NCBI GenBank assembly: GCA_942159475.1
Contig: OW804094.1
Span: 58,214,966-58,278,965, forward strand
Reading direction: 5' to 3'
DNA from: Sthenelais limicola
Taxonomy: Eukaryota > Annelida > Polychaeta > Phyllodocida > Sigalionidae
Length of the DNA stretch: 64,000 nt
How positions within the stretch are numbered: position 1 is the stretch's first letter; the number at the start of each line of letters is the position of its first letter. The notes under the pieces were generated by a model. The model searched no databases and was not told the DNA's origin. It saw nothing but the letters and a program-made list of their open reading frames with translations. Position numbers and translations under genes: made by a program. This document shows positions 24,401-32,264 of this stretch, one piece after another.

Positions 24401-24560
24401 GTTAAATGCTGAAGGCCGCGTGACGTCACCGACAGGAAAGGTCTCTACTGGAATGCTCCAAATACGTCGTGCTAAATCAGCATCTGTGTTCACATCAAGG
24501 GAACGGATATTTGCAGTCAGGAAAATCAGGGACACCTTGAAGTTAGATGATTTGGAATGA
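6223..24560 (+). CDS. Coiled-coil protein gene, seven exons, 441 aa (product not recognised)
   Basis: The spliced model joins 6223-6449, 17766-17889, 18129-18137, 19262-19324, 20250-20312, 21892-21981 and 23811-24560. All junctions are GT-AG, phases agree throughout, and the total is 1326 nt including a TGA stop. The N-terminal ~75 residues are polar. Then comes a small Cys cluster ([15 protein letters not shown]) created across the exon 1/2 junction, and from about residue 95 to 355 a nearly continuous Glu/Lys/Leu-rich coiled coil. The C-terminal ~70 residues are basic and Ser-rich ([13 protein letters not shown]). There is no signal peptide or membrane segment, so a cytoskeletal, centrosomal or ciliary scaffold role is plausible but only inferred from composition. 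The ATG at 6223 is a guess for the start: an acceptor-like TTTTAG at about 6244 in the same frame means exon 1 could instead be internal. Two adjacent AATAAA signals follow the stop. Intron 1 hosts a 10.85-kb LTR element, and the intron before exon 6 holds a LINE fragment. Confidence 0.8.
6794..7241 (-). repeat. 3' LTR of the retrotransposon
   Basis: About 448 bp matching 17202-17647 with scattered substitutions and two or three short indels. The polypurine tract directly to its right marks it as the 3' LTR of a minus-strand element. TAAG immediately to its left matches the bases just right of the other LTR. Confidence 0.9.
7242..7257 (-). other. Polypurine tract
   Basis: On the minus strand AAAGAGGGAGGGGTAT directly precedes the 3' LTR, the expected primer for plus-strand DNA synthesis in LTR elements. 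Confidence 0.75.
7479..7933. mobile_element. 455-bp MITE with perfect 36-bp terminal inverted repeats
   Basis: GGCCCCTTCCACTGGTCGGA opens the left end (7479-7514), and its exact complement closes the right end (7898-7933), 36 of 36 bases. There is no coding capacity. The interior is rich in CCGAACC/GGTTCGG motifs and holds a ~60-bp internal direct repeat (around 7786-7826 and 7851-7889: CACCAAC, GGTCGGAATTAATGATCG). No clean target duplication is visible, so the superfamily is open. It sits inside the LTR element near the 3' LTR and so inserted after it. Confidence 0.85.
8376..9206 (-). pseudogene. Gag-like ORF remnant (coiled coil, Pro/Met-rich), 276 codons
   Basis: Open on the minus strand inside the LTR element. 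Residues ~10-60 form a leucine-zipper-like helix ([20 protein letters not shown]). A basic DSKRKK patch follows, then a long Pro/Ala/Met-rich stretch and an acidic end (ADADDVVD). There are no zinc knuckles, protease or RT motifs. A structural gag-type protein is the best guess from context and composition, not from recognised homology. It could be the C-terminal part of the gag-like sequence at 9808-11466, from which it is separated by a ~600-bp non-coding block. Confidence 0.4.
9702..9877. repeat. Perfect 88-bp tandem duplication (two copies)
   Basis: GAGTTAGTTCGACCTCTTTT starts both copies (9702-9789 and 9790-9877), and I see no mismatch between them. An AATAAA with an upstream TATAAG lies just before copy 1 on the + strand, as in the R region of an LTR, so this block (about 9210-9877) may be a solo LTR or insertion that splits the gag-like reading frames. 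Confidence 0.85.
9878..11466 (-). pseudogene. Gag/ORF1-like remnant with Cys-His zinc-finger-like motifs
   Basis: Overlapping minus-strand reading frames together look like one decayed protein. The N-terminal part (11466 to 10906) begins [20 protein letters not shown] and is Lys/Ala/Glu-rich, then acidic. A second frame (10994 to 10482) overlaps it and carries acidic repeats ([15 protein letters not shown]) and [15 protein letters not shown] third (10456 to 10121) has [15 protein letters not shown] and a spaced HH/H pattern typical of C2H2-type fingers. A fourth (to about 9878) is helical. Several frameshifts or stops separate them. This resembles zinc-finger structural proteins of retroelements; I cannot assign the family. 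A second element nested in the LTR retrotransposon is possible. Confidence 0.45.
11690..12120 (-). other. Possible LTR-like/promoter segment upstream of the gag-like frames
   Basis: On the minus strand this block holds a TATA-like CACTATATAATG and ends near GGCGCACA. A TTTGGTGACC primer-site-like string follows at about 11687-11696, some 220 bp before the ATG at 11466. I found no second copy to pair with it, so calling it an LTR is weak. Confidence 0.2.
12390..13308 (-). pseudogene. Ty3/Gypsy reverse transcriptase-RNase H fragment
   Basis: Minus-strand pieces read as a Gypsy [19 protein letters not shown] is followed by the IIEPS-like [20 protein letters not shown] and FCADYRPLN (13308 to 13072). 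[14 protein letters not shown] (motif A), [19 protein letters not shown] (motif B) and [12 protein letters not shown] (catalytic YLDD) lie at 13085 to 12621. A decayed connection follows ([14 protein letters not shown]) with thumb/RNase-H-like residues to about 12390. There is at least one frameshift near 13075 and stops in the distal part, so it is dead. It belongs to the pol gene of a Ty3/Gypsy element, but lies downstream of an integrase remnant, contrary to normal order. Confidence 0.85.
13309..15040. other. AT-rich non-coding block inside the LTR element
   Basis: It begins with a CCCCCCCC run right at the break of the RT frame and is otherwise AT-rich with no coding signal. A short phrase, TTTGTCTTTCCATAGCC or close variants, recurs at about 13687, 14396, 14414 and 14772. 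This is probably an insertion or a decayed nested element separating integrase and RT remnants. Origin unknown. Confidence 0.4.
15050..15690 (-). pseudogene. Ty3/Gypsy integrase C-terminal remnant
   Basis: On the minus strand the end of an integrase core is readable ([18 protein letters not shown]). Then follow [20 protein letters not shown] and [18 protein letters not shown] (15577 to 15353), the hallmark end of K02A2.6-type Gypsy integrases, and a decayed C-terminal tail towards 15050. Stops and frame changes make it non-functional. Confidence 0.8.
15691..15880 (-). pseudogene. Gypsy Gag N-terminal fragment fused to the integrase remnant
   Basis: From ATG at 15880 the minus strand reads [20 protein letters not shown], the usual start of Gypsy Gag proteins. 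It then continues with frame breaks ([16 protein letters not shown] and VAGEEAM-like residues). It runs directly into the integrase remnant, so everything from mid-gag to integrase has been deleted in this copy. This shows a second, internally deleted Gypsy element inside the LTR-bounded region. Confidence 0.55.
15970..17061 (-). pseudogene. Gag-like region next to the 5' LTR
   Basis: From ATG at 17061 ([15 protein letters not shown]) the frame runs 50 codons to a TGA at 16909, then continues in overlapping frames 16991-16497, 16487-16194 and 16215-15970. The product is acidic and Pro-rich at first, then strongly helical ([40 protein letters not shown]). There are no zinc knuckles. Its place just after the primer-binding-like site is where gag should be. 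Multiple frameshifts mark decay. Confidence 0.5.
17191..17201 (-). other. Primer-binding-like site
   Basis: On the minus strand, ATTTGGTGCCG follows the last base of the 5' LTR. TGG-started strings two to three bases inside the LTR are typical tRNA-primer sites. I do not assign the tRNA. Confidence 0.5.
17202..17647 (-). repeat. 5' LTR of the retrotransposon
   Basis: 446 bp, TGTGGTGCTGTGTGTGATGG at its start on the minus strand and ACACTACA at its end. It matches 6794-7241. TAAG follows on the right, duplicating the four bases left of the other LTR. Confidence 0.9.
17766..17889 (+). CDS. Coiled-coil gene exon 2
   Basis: Acceptor TTTATTGTTAG is followed by 124 nt that complete the split codon and encode 41 further residues. 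The exon begins with the Cys-containing [13 protein letters not shown] and enters the coiled coil at [20 protein letters not shown]. Donor GAG|GTACAT. It lies only 118 bp beyond the right LTR of the retrotransposon. Confidence 0.8.
18129..18137 (+). CDS. Candidate 9-nt microexon (Val-Glu-Glu)
   Basis: GTTGAAGAG is framed by a good acceptor (TTTTCACAG) and a good donor (GTATGT). Both neighbouring junctions are phase 0, so it can be included or skipped without changing frame. The residues VEE fit the coiled-coil composition. It is optional: the protein reads through equally well without it. Confidence 0.5.
19262..19324 (+). CDS. Coiled-coil gene exon 4 (63 nt, three heptads)
   Basis: Acceptor TTTACTTTCAG, donor GCG|GTAAGG, phase 0 at both ends. 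It encodes 21 residues beginning [15 protein letters not shown], exactly three heptads long. The next exon has the same length. Confidence 0.75.
20250..20312 (+). CDS. Coiled-coil gene exon 5 (63 nt, three heptads)
   Basis: Acceptor TTTCATTTCAAG, donor CTG|GTGAGT, phase 0 at both ends. It encodes 21 residues, [15 protein letters not shown] and on, strongly helical and charged. Equal length and phase to exon 4 suggest an exon duplication or a heptad-aligned intron pattern. Confidence 0.75.
20643..21299 (+). pseudogene. LINE reverse-transcriptase C-terminal region (L1/Tx1-like) with zinc-finger-like motif
   Basis: 218 codons, open to the stop. It carries [19 protein letters not shown], then a [17 protein letters not shown] motif followed by LW, the Cys-Cys-His-Cys element found after the RT domain in L1/Tx1-type LINEs. 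No RT catalytic motifs are present because the copy is 5'-truncated. Nothing indicates that this is expressed. Confidence 0.75.
21484..21720 (+). repeat. Two copies of a dispersed repeat in the LINE 3' region
   Basis: GTACGGTAAGGGTCAGAAGG... with GGGGCGTGGCC and TGTTTGGACC (about 21484-21560) is repeated loosely at 21612-21705. It resembles sequences at 26994-27135 and 30356-30530 that share a GTAAGGAG...GGGCG(T/G)GGCC...GTTTGGAC...TTTAAC layout. Confidence 0.45.
21892..21981 (+). CDS. Coiled-coil gene exon 6 (90 nt)
   Basis: Acceptor ATCTATCTTCCAG, donor GTG|GTAAGA, phase 0 at both ends. It encodes 30 residues starting [20 protein letters not shown] insertion ends only 33 bp upstream of it, very close to the branch-point region. 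Confidence 0.75.
21982..23810 (+). other. Last intron of the coiled-coil gene
   Basis: 1.8 kb of AT-rich sequence between exon 6 and the terminal exon. A possible acceptor at about 22739 (ATACCAG|GTGGCAATG) opens a short frame but lacks a usable donor. I see no repeat or ORF of note. Confidence 0.6.
23811..24560 (+). CDS. Coiled-coil gene terminal exon
   Basis: Acceptor TCTATTCAACAG is followed by an open frame of 249 codons and TGA. The first ~180 residues are a continuous coiled coil ([17 protein letters not shown] through [17 protein letters not shown]). The last ~70 residues are basic and Ser/Arg-rich, ending [12 protein letters not shown]. This is the longest and surest exon. Confidence 0.9.
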   Translation, partial: ELSERVKVLEEENEKLKTESHKTRHALLSQMEESDRFEKENKILKVDLSEAVAKVQFLTDELDGISEERERHKKEIAQRDKRISDVEDEMRKIIQELECQTRVFSEKENLSKTLIEELRSHMLELKNKLEASERYSSDLEEQIHEHLMEIEKLKGKITNDKRFKRFVAIKRECNELKSQNEALLHRSHFGHAHSIPMLNAEGRVTSPTGKVSTGMLQIRRAKSASVFTSRERIFAVRKIRDTLKLDDLE

Positions 24561-24570
24561 ATATTAGTCT

Positions 24571-24606
24571 GAATAAAGAATAATAATAAATAAGAATGAA
24601 TAAAGT
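24571..24606 (+). terminator. Polyadenylation signals of the coiled-coil gene
   Basis: AATAAA occurs at 24572-24577 and again at 24599-24604, 12 and 39 bases after the stop codon, in an A-rich context. The very short 3'UTR is consistent with the terminal exon call. Confidence 0.7.
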
Positions 24607-25458
24607 CTATGGCAAAATTATGCAAAGATATAATGTACTCTCAAATCTATTACTAAATCACATTGTATTCTCTATCAGTTAGAGTGAAATCTGTACATGT
24701 CGGTATAGGTCCAAGTGGGACCGATTAATGACAATTACATGCGGAATGGATATTTACTCAAGCCAAAATACTGGACTTCGCGATATATGTATGCTTCTAT
24801 AAAACGCCAGGTTTGTTCATGCCAATGAATATTGATAGGAATCTCAACCAAGGGGAGTCGCAAGATGCTGCCTCAAAATAAATGAAATGAGGCTGTGTAG
24901 GCTACAACGAAAGGTTTAGGATCCATGAACCCGAACTTATACTAGGCCACATGGCTGACTAAGCGACGTGTGATATATCTTAATCCTCCTTATTTATATA
25001 AGCTTTTGAATGAATAAAATGGTGCTACACATCCTAATTTATTCCTGTCGTATTTTGTCGGCACTTGATATCAATGTATCATTTCAACGCTATTTCATTC
25101 AATTTGTCTTATAAAAGGATTAACTGCGCACGATAGGGCACCATTTGGCAGTTATATAAGCCTGTTCCCAAATGAAAGACAACCATGCATGCATCACCCA
25201 ATTAACGATACATATACGAATGCATATATTAGCTATATTTGCGTACGGAACGCATTACCGTACCGTATTATTTCCATACCCCTGCACACTGCCCTATATA
25301 GTGATGCTGTTCAGGAATTGGTCATGGCTGAACAGGAATTATGAAACTGTAAGACTAGTAAATTCCTGAAAGGTGACTTTTGGGAAGAATAGGAAGAGTG
25401 CGGGTTGGGGGCTATCCCGCAGCTGAACAGGGAAATAAATTCCTAGTCCGCACGCTTT
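24607..25458. other. Intergenic sequence, nothing recognised
   Basis: AT-rich, no ORF above chance, no repeat family identified. Confidence 0.5.
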
Positions 25459-25492
25459 TTTGTTTTCTCAGCTATTTATAGCTGAGAAAACA
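25459..25492. repeat. 34-bp near-perfect palindrome
   Basis: TTGTTTTCTCAGCTAT is followed after two bases by its exact complement, 16-bp arms. It could form a small cruciform or RNA hairpin. Function unknown. Confidence 0.8.
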
Positions 25493-25869
25493 AATGAGTC
25501 ACTATGAAATGTGCCAATCACTGATACTGCATCTACATCTTGATAAATTGGTTAACTGTCTGTGAGGTGTTTAAGCTTAGATGTGACATCAGGCGAGGAT
25601 GCCATATCTAATCCTTTCAATCAGTCATAGATTTCACACCTAGATGTTATTGAAGGCTGATTGACAGCCTTTCTAGGTTTAGCCAAGGGAGTTGATTGGC
25701 TGTTAGTTAGATGCTTCTCCAACCATGATAGAAGGCCCTCCCACCTCCCACACCATCCCTCTGCCCCCCCCCCCTCACCTGCCTCAGGTGCTCAAATGGA
25801 CACTGCCAAACACATTTTCTAAATTTTAAAAGTAAGTTACCAACTATTTAGCCTAGCCTAGCCTAGCTT

Positions 25870-25960
25870 ACTACTTTTTATACGACCAACTCTTTTTTTT
25901 ATGACCAACTTTTTTTTATGACCATTTTTTTTATGACCAACTATTTTTTATTAACACACT
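25870..25960. repeat. T-rich imperfect tandem repeat (ATGACCAACTTTTTTT)
   Basis: Four or so units of T-runs separated by ATGACCAAC or ATGACCA. It is closely related to the larger array at 33380-33720, 7.4 kb away on the other side of the Crypton. Confidence 0.75.
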
Positions 25961-26049
25961 TTTAGGGGGTTTAAATGCAATTTTGCCATGATTTATTCTG
26001 AACAAATTCACTGAAAAATGCTACTAATTATGAATTATCAAATTACAGT

Positions 26050-26150
26050 ATGACTACACTAATTGAAGTGTGGACTATACTAATTGAAGTGTGGATTATT
26101 ATAATTGAAGTGTGGATTATTATAATTGAAGTGTGGATTATAGTAATTGG
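26050..26150. repeat. ~23-bp tandem repeat
   Basis: AATTGAAGTGTGGATTATTA-type units, four to five copies with single-base changes. Short ORFs reading through it on the minus strand (NNPHFNY repeats) are a product of the repeat. Confidence 0.85.
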
Positions 26151-26394
26151 ACTTGGATGCGAGTGCATTAGTATGTCCTCTCTTGAATGCCGATGAATTA
26201 TTAACCTGGGCGTTTGAATGCTGATGAATTATTGATGATGATTTATTGACGTTGTCTGCATGCCGATGGATTATCATTATCCTGCTGGAGGCTTGTGGCT
26301 GTTGTGTTAATTGCCTCTTAATTAAAACCAATACTCCCATGAGCTTAAAGAGCGACGACCAAACTGATGACTTAAGCGTAAGGAAGTGTCTATC

Positions 26395-26616
26395 ATGTTG
26401 ACTGCTTGGATTTCCTTTGAAGAATGAAAGGTGGCAAGAAATTGTTTCCACTTTTATACTTTGCAGAAAAATCAAATGTAAATGGTCAGTCCAAACACTA
26501 AATGTAGGGGGCGCTTCAGACGTCTTGTTTGCACCGTCCACTTTCAAAAGTTATATAAGCAAAAAGAAACTCTTGCCACCTTTTAGTGTCTAGTGGAAAG
26601 CCAAGCAGGCAACATG
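26395..26616. mobile_element. 222-bp inverted-repeat element (family A)
   Basis: The left arm CATGTTGACTGCTTGGATTT... (26395-26460) is matched in inverted orientation by ...AAGCCAAGCAGGCAACATG (about 26545-26616), with the shared internal phrase AGGTGGCAAGA. The centre holds CTAAATGTAGGGGGCGCTTC. A half copy is at 26885-26994, and an 816-bp relative is at 32265-33080. Confidence 0.7.
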
Positions 26617-26639
26617 TATTATTAACATTAGACATTAGA

Positions 26640-26830
26640 ATATGAATGGAGCCTCCCGTCATTTGCTTATCTGTGATAAGGTGGGCAAAATGGTCCAGTT
26701 CCAAATTGACTAGAGTTTGGAGTAGCATTGGTGTATGGATATATTATAATCTCAGAAACAGCCTAATGAAGTGCTTTCCCCTGTGACCATACCCAGCTGT
26801 TGATTCAATTATGGAGCCTCCTGATGAGTT
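26640..26830. repeat. Dispersed repeat family B, copy 1
   Basis: GGAGCCTCC followed by TTGCTTATCTGTGATAAGG and GAGTAGCATTGG(T)GTATG. Related copies are at 27298-27478, 29546-29710 and 32528-32710, and a partial one near 33105-33210. Confidence 0.6.
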
Positions 26831-26884
26831 TCAAAGAGCGACCAGCCGGAAAATTAGTTTGATGGTTGTCCATACCAAAATGAT

Positions 26885-27140
26885 AACCTAAGCGTAAGGA
26901 AGTGTCTATAATGTTGACTGCTTGAATTTCCTTTGAAGAATGAACGGTGGCAAGAAATTGTTTCCACTTTTATACTTTGCAGAAAAATCAAATGTGTGCG
27001 CTAAGGAGTGAAATGGGCGTGGCCTATTCCGATTGGACCATAGTACTGGGATTTTAACACTGGCCTTCCATAATCTCCGAGCGCGGCTCGCTGACGTCAC
27101 TGTTTGGACTAGACTATTGAAGATTTAACATGGACAGCTC
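26885..27140. repeat. Half copy of family A joined to dispersed repeat C
   Basis: TAAGCGTAAGGAAGTGTCTA through TTTGCAGAAAAATCAAATGT repeats 26370-26480 directly. It is then joined to the GGGCGTGGCC...TGACGTCACTGTTTGGAC segment that recurs at 30356-30530. Confidence 0.6.
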
Positions 27141-27297
27141 AGCTATATTAATGACAACAGAAAATTAAACTATTTGGGTGAAAATAAAGGATCTGCAAAT
27201 ATTTAAAAAATATTATTCTGTTCGCTTCTTCATGGAGGAACAACTCCCAGGCACTAACTAACCCTTACCGGCTGTTGATTAGATTAAAACATCAATG

Positions 27298-27478
27298 AAG
27301 CCTCCACTAATTTGATTATCTGGCATGTGGCTGTGTGATAAGGCGCCGGCAATTAGTAGATAAAGACCACTGGATGGTTACTTTCAAATCGGCTAAAGTT
27401 GCCAGTAGCATTGTAGTATCGGTATATTCTCAGAAAAAAAACTTAATCCACTGCCTTCCCCTAAGATATATAGAAGTT
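27298..27478. repeat. Dispersed repeat family B, copy 2
   Basis: GCCTCCACTAATTTGATTATCTGGCATGTGG-like start (first 20: GCCTCCACTAATTTGATTAT), with the common CGGCTAAAGTTGC and CCTTCCCCTA phrases near the right end. Closest to the copy at 32528-32710. Confidence 0.65.
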
Positions 27479-27500
27479 AAAAATAAAAAGCTTGAGAAAA

Positions 27501-27735
27501 GAATGTTGCCTGCTTCGATTTGCATTTAAGACTGAACGGTGCCAAGAGATTGCTTCTCCTTTTATACCTTGTGAGGGTGTGCGACTCAAACAAGATAAGA
27601 TATGCGCATGCGCCATTACTTTTTGGACCGAACCCATGGGATCGGATATATATAGTCAGGGCAGGAAAGACGGGTAAAACAGTGGCTGCTCTAACGGGCC
27701 ATAGTCGTTGGGAGGCAGCAGCTCGTTTGCGGGGA
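27501..27735. repeat. Direct repeat left of the Crypton
   Basis: GAATGTTGCCTGCTTCGATT... then GTGCGACTCAAAC and GGGCCATAGTCGTTGGGAGG. The second half recurs at 31815-31950, right of the Crypton, in the same orientation; the first half recurs at 32265-32370. Confidence 0.6.
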
Positions 27736-29545
27736 TCAGGCGGCATAATACAAAAAGATAGATTACTTAGATCATGTTTCCATCATAGAGATAGATCTTT
27801 TTATGTTGGTGGGGCGTCTATCGTTTTGAGTCGATTGGAATAAAGCTGTAATAAAAAAAAGGAGATAGATTTCTGTTACAACTTTTATTAAGACACTAAA
27901 GACAAAAGTAACAGAGACTACATGTAGACAATTATTGTCGACAAATATATTCCATGAGGATAACAGCAATACATTTAAAATACATTTCGTTTCCCAGTTT
28001 TATCCCAGTTTTATTCTGCCACGGGGGAGATAAGAGGGCTAAAGGAAATGTCAAACTTCACTACACTATGCATGGCACGCAGCTCAATTACTTGTAAGTT
28101 ATAAAAACAACATCAAAAGAGCAAATCATAAAATGGATATAAAAGAAATTACTTGTGATAAAAGTTCACTAAACTAAGCATGGCACTTTGCTGATTAACT
28201 TCTAACAGAGACATCAGAAGAACATGGCATAAAAGCGATATAAAATCAACTAGTTGAGATAAATGTTCACTAAAATAAGCATGGCACGTTGATGATTTAG
28301 TTCTAAGAACGACATCAGAAGAACGACGGATAAAATGTATTTAAAACAAAATACTTGTGCTAAATGTTCACTAAATATGCATGGCACGTTGCTGATTTAA
28401 TTAATCCAACTAGATCAGAATAAAACAGCTTATCTTTGGTGTCAAAGGAACTACTTATGATATATATTGACTGTGGCCCCAGCCTGGATAAAATAGGTAT
28501 GTCCTTGCTGGTTGACTTGATCAGTAGTGGTAGGAAATAGACATTTCCTGTTCGCATCTCTGCCCTGGATGGGTTGTGAAGCAGATAAACGTGGTGAGCG
28601 CCTCGGAGGGGGGGTTGCCATGGAAATACGGGGAGAAGGTAAGGCGGCAGCAACTCGTATGGAGGCACGTGGAGATGCTGGAGGAACATTTGGAGATGCT
28701 GGAGGAGGGGCGGCTGATGGCTGGGGTGCAGGGGCACGAGGCTGACGATTTAATCCAAGGGCAGATGATAATTGGTGACTCATGTCACGCCTCGTGCCCT
28801 CACTGGTGGTGGAATATGATTCGTTTGATGACACTGATCTGTGACCAGTCACAGCACATATGTCGTTCAAATTGACCCCAGCATGCCTTAGAGATGTCAC
28901 ACATGTCGCCCTGATAGAGTGATTAGTGTAATCCTTTGATAGGCGAGCTCCTTTGGATATGGTCACCTATCGTATTAACCCCCACAGGCAGTGGCATGTA
29001 CCATGTGGCCGACCCTTCATAACTTGCTTTAGGCCGCTGAAAAAACTCTTCACAATCTAGACTAAGCTTGCCTAGATACAATTTCAATGTGGAAAGGGGG
29101 CATCCATCACAACCTGTCGCCGACATTCTTTGCTCATGATCAGAATGGTGGGCATTAAGGCCTACATGATTTTTTTCAGCCGGATTATGGTCAAGTGTGG
29201 CAAACTCGAAGCCATCTGCATCATTACCAAAGACAATATCGCTCCTCTTGAAGTCTCGGAGGCCCTCCCTCCCTCTCCTGCCAAAATGCAGGCAGAGTTC
29301 AAAGAAAACTTTCAACTGGAGAGCCTTAGGGTTAGCAGTTGAAATGACTCCAGAGGCGTAGATCTTGTCGATATCTGCCTTCGATATGGGTGCGTGCTTC
29401 TTGGATTTATCCAACCCTTGTTTTTTGGCCTTTCGTATAGCACCTGTGGAACAAAATCCAAATATAAGTAACATAATTAATTCAAAAGCAAAACGATATG
29501 ATCGGCACCTTTCACTTTCTAATGCCGAATCAAGCATCAAAGGAG

Positions 29546-29710
29546 CCTCCACTAATTAGATTATCTGGCATGTGGCGGGGTGATAAGGCGGCGATAATGA
29601 TTATATCAACAACACAGACTTGCTCTTTACCAATCGTCTAAAGTTCCCAGTAGCATTGGAGTATGAATAGAATATTTAGCAGTCACAATATATGTATTGT
29701 GCATCGCTTT
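29546..29710. repeat. Dispersed repeat family B, copy 3 (inside Crypton intron 2)
   Basis: GGAGCCTCCACTAATTAGAT start, GATAAGGCGGCGATAATGAT inside. It lies within the recombinase intron, so it either inserted there or is part of the element family. Confidence 0.65.
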
Positions 29711-30355
29711 CTGGTATCTAAACGAGCAGATTTACGTTAGCAAAATAACATTGCTCCCTATCACTAAAATAGCTATATCGTAGCCATTCCTGTCAGATTG
29801 TATTTCATCTTCATTAGCAATATTATATGTATATGCCATGCCATTAGTCAGTCTGTTATTCGGAGGATAATTAAAATATAAATACCTGAAATAACTGCGT
29901 TGGATGAGGCGAAAGCAGGGCCAGACATGATGTTTATCACCCTGTTGTGTGGCGGTTCGGTCAAGTGCCTATGAATACCTGACCTGATGCACCTCATCGA
30001 TGATAGTCCATATTTTTCTTTTTTCACGGTCCTGACTTCTGCATAGAAGCGTGACAACACTTTTGCCAATTCTTCTTCGGGGAGATTCTCAAAGGACTGA
30101 TCCATGCCTGAGTGTTTAAGCCATCCTGAAATAGGAATTATTGCGGGATTACTTTAAATTAAATCTCTTATAAAATAAACATGTAATATGCTCAATTATT
30201 AACATTAACACAGTTATATACGTTATAGGCAAAGAGTATAATTAGTGGCATTTATTGGTGAATTTGTTTCAAATAAATCATGTAAAAATTGCATTGAAAA
30301 GCCCTTAAAGTGTGTTGGCATTCACTATACAAATTGGAATTACAGAAGAATTAAA

Positions 30356-30530
30356 TGTGTGCGGTAAGGAGCAAAATGGGCGGGGCCTATTGAGTCGGCT
30401 ATATAAGGATAAGGGGTGACGTCGCTGTTTGGACAGTACTACTGGGAGTTTAACACTGGAATTTGATAATGTCCAAGCATGGCGGTGTGACGTCACAGTT
30501 TGGACCAGACTATTGGACATTTAACATTAA
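30356..30530. repeat. Dispersed repeat C, copy in Crypton intron 1
   Basis: GTGTGCGGTAAGGAGCAAAA, GGGCGGGGCC, then two GACGTC...GTTTGGAC units followed by TTTAACA. It matches 26994-27135 in the same orientation. Confidence 0.6.
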
Positions 30531-31814
30531 ACACTCTGACTCTTCTTCTAGCTAAGAAAATGAAGTTAATCAGACGTACAGATTAGAAAAAATGATTAGA
30601 TTTTAGACAAGTCAAAAACATTTGAACATACATATAATCGCTCTCTGCCAATTGGAATTGAAAATATTAACATTTGCAAAGGGTTTAAAACATTATTTGA
30701 CTCTGTACAAACCTTGGATAATGCGCACAGACCAGGCTGTCTGCTGGTGAGTTGAATCAGATTTGGCATCGAGTTGCATCTGCCCTAACTCCTGATCCGA
30801 CACAGTGGCGAATCGAGGCCCATCCACATCTTGTACATTGCGTTTTGCTGCCAGAGACCGTTTATTGCTCTTTTTCTTGGGCCCTGGAGGTGGCTTAGCA
30901 GCAGAAATAGGCGCGGGAGCAGGAGCAGCAGCAGCAGCAGGAGCGGGAGCAGGAGGAGGAGCAGGTACAGGAGGAGAGGCAGCCGTAGAAGATGTAGTAT
31001 TTACACGTTTCCTCAGTGCTGTACTGAGAGGGGCGTTTTCCAACTCAGCTTCGTCTGGGGAAAATGGCTCCAATGCCTTGCTAACTGGAGGAGCTTCTTT
31101 AAAGTCATCCAGATCTGGATCCCTTGCTGGTGGTCTATGTGGGTTGCAGACCGATCTGGCAATCCTAGTAGTGGTGGGGAGGTTATCAAAATAATCATCT
31201 TGCGAGAAAAATTCCAACCAACCTTGGTCGTTGGGATTTGCTTGATTGCCACTTGCTTGACTGTGCAGCTCCTCTATCTCCTCGCGGATAAAAGAGAGCT
31301 GCTCCTCAGGTTCTGGCTCTTCATCATTGCTGATTAGTGGGTTGTTTGGAGTTATATATCTTTGGATGTCCTCATCCTCCAGTGAATCGTAAGCCAAGTT
31401 CAACTCTGATAAATCAGGAGTGCAGGAAAGGCGTAGGTTAAAGTCCATCTTCCTTGGTGGCAGGAGATACACTGGCTGTACGAGGGCATAAGCGGCTTGG
31501 AGGAGATGGGCCAGTTGCTTGGTAACGCGATGAAAAGGGCGCCAGTATCAAGCAAGGTGGGCGGGGGTAAACCATGTGTTTCAATTAAGATGGCTAGATA
31601 GAGTGAATGATTTCATATCAGTCTGGTATGACAGACCTATGTATGATCTGATGAAGTAAACTCATTACAAAGATTTGCATAAGTTGATCTTATTTATTAT
31701 TTCAGAAATAATATTAAACTAAAAAGAAAATCCTAATAATGAAAAGTAAAATGCCTTGATTATGGCAATTGAAATATTTTAATCAGTGGATAGAAATAAA
31801 CATCGCCTGACATT

Positions 31815-31950
31815 AGACAATAAACGGTGAGAACAGATTGCTTCTACTTTTATTCTTTATGCAGGTGTGCGATTCAAACGAAATGACATATGCCCGTACA
31901 AGATCGACCGATCTGTAACGGCCCATAGTCGTAGGGAGGCGGCCGCTGGT
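31815..31950. repeat. Direct repeat right of the Crypton
   Basis: AACGGTGAGAACAGATTGCT, GCAGGTGTGCGATTCAAACG and ACGGCCCATAGTCGTAGGGA parallel 27535-27720. It may mark duplicated flanks or a shared non-autonomous relative. Confidence 0.5.
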
Positions 31951-32264
31951 TAATTACATAAAAGGGTAAAAGGAAATATAACAATACTAGGGAATATAAT
32001 CAACATTAAACATTACCTTATACTTGCATTTGCTTTACGTTTACCATCTAATTAATTTAAAAAGGTAAGATTAAAGGATAGGTGAAGTTCTATGAAATTC
32101 ATTCTTGGGTAAAAATGGCTGAGTTGTCTGTCATCTTTTATCTTAGATAAAGGCAAAGGAAGTGGGAGTACATTAGGTAGTTGGGGTGATTAATAAGAGT
32201 CCGATTGATTATGGATGGGAAAAGGCTATATCAGTTTAGCAGAGCAGAGCCTGTAGTTTGCGGC

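Larger units (their letters stand above)
28451..31448 (-). mobile_element. Crypton-type tyrosine recombinase gene (DUF3504/CryptonA-like), 3 exons, one frameshift
   Basis: Exons on the minus strand are 31448-30713, 30125-29886 and 29443-28451, with donors CAAG|GTTTGT and TCAG|GTATTT, acceptors TATTTCAG and TTCCACAG, and matching phases. Exon 1 is acidic and Pro/Ala-rich. Exon 2 is the N-terminal SAM-like helical domain (FENLPEEELAKVLSRFY, HNRVINIMSG). Exon 3 is the catalytic domain with the first arginine in GRRGREGLRD, H-x-x-R in NHSIRATCVTSL, GHR in the third motif, and the nucleophile tyrosine in SSNESYS. A Pro-rich tail follows. One small indel near 28950 shifts frame between GVNTIG and ISKGARLS, so this copy is probably inactive. 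Crypton enzymes excise and integrate circular DNA by tyrosine recombination and lack terminal repeats, so the element ends are uncertain. ATG at 31448 is the first true start; a GTG in the same frame lies 24 bases upstream. Confidence 0.85.

Noticed and set aside
26080..26547. 155-codon minus-strand ORF ending in NNPHFNY repeats
   Set aside because: It runs through a 23-bp tandem repeat and an inverted-repeat element; no domain.
30805..31337. Gly/Ala- and Arg/Ser-rich + strand ORFs
   Set aside because: Antisense shadows of the Pro/Ala-rich first exon of the Crypton recombinase.
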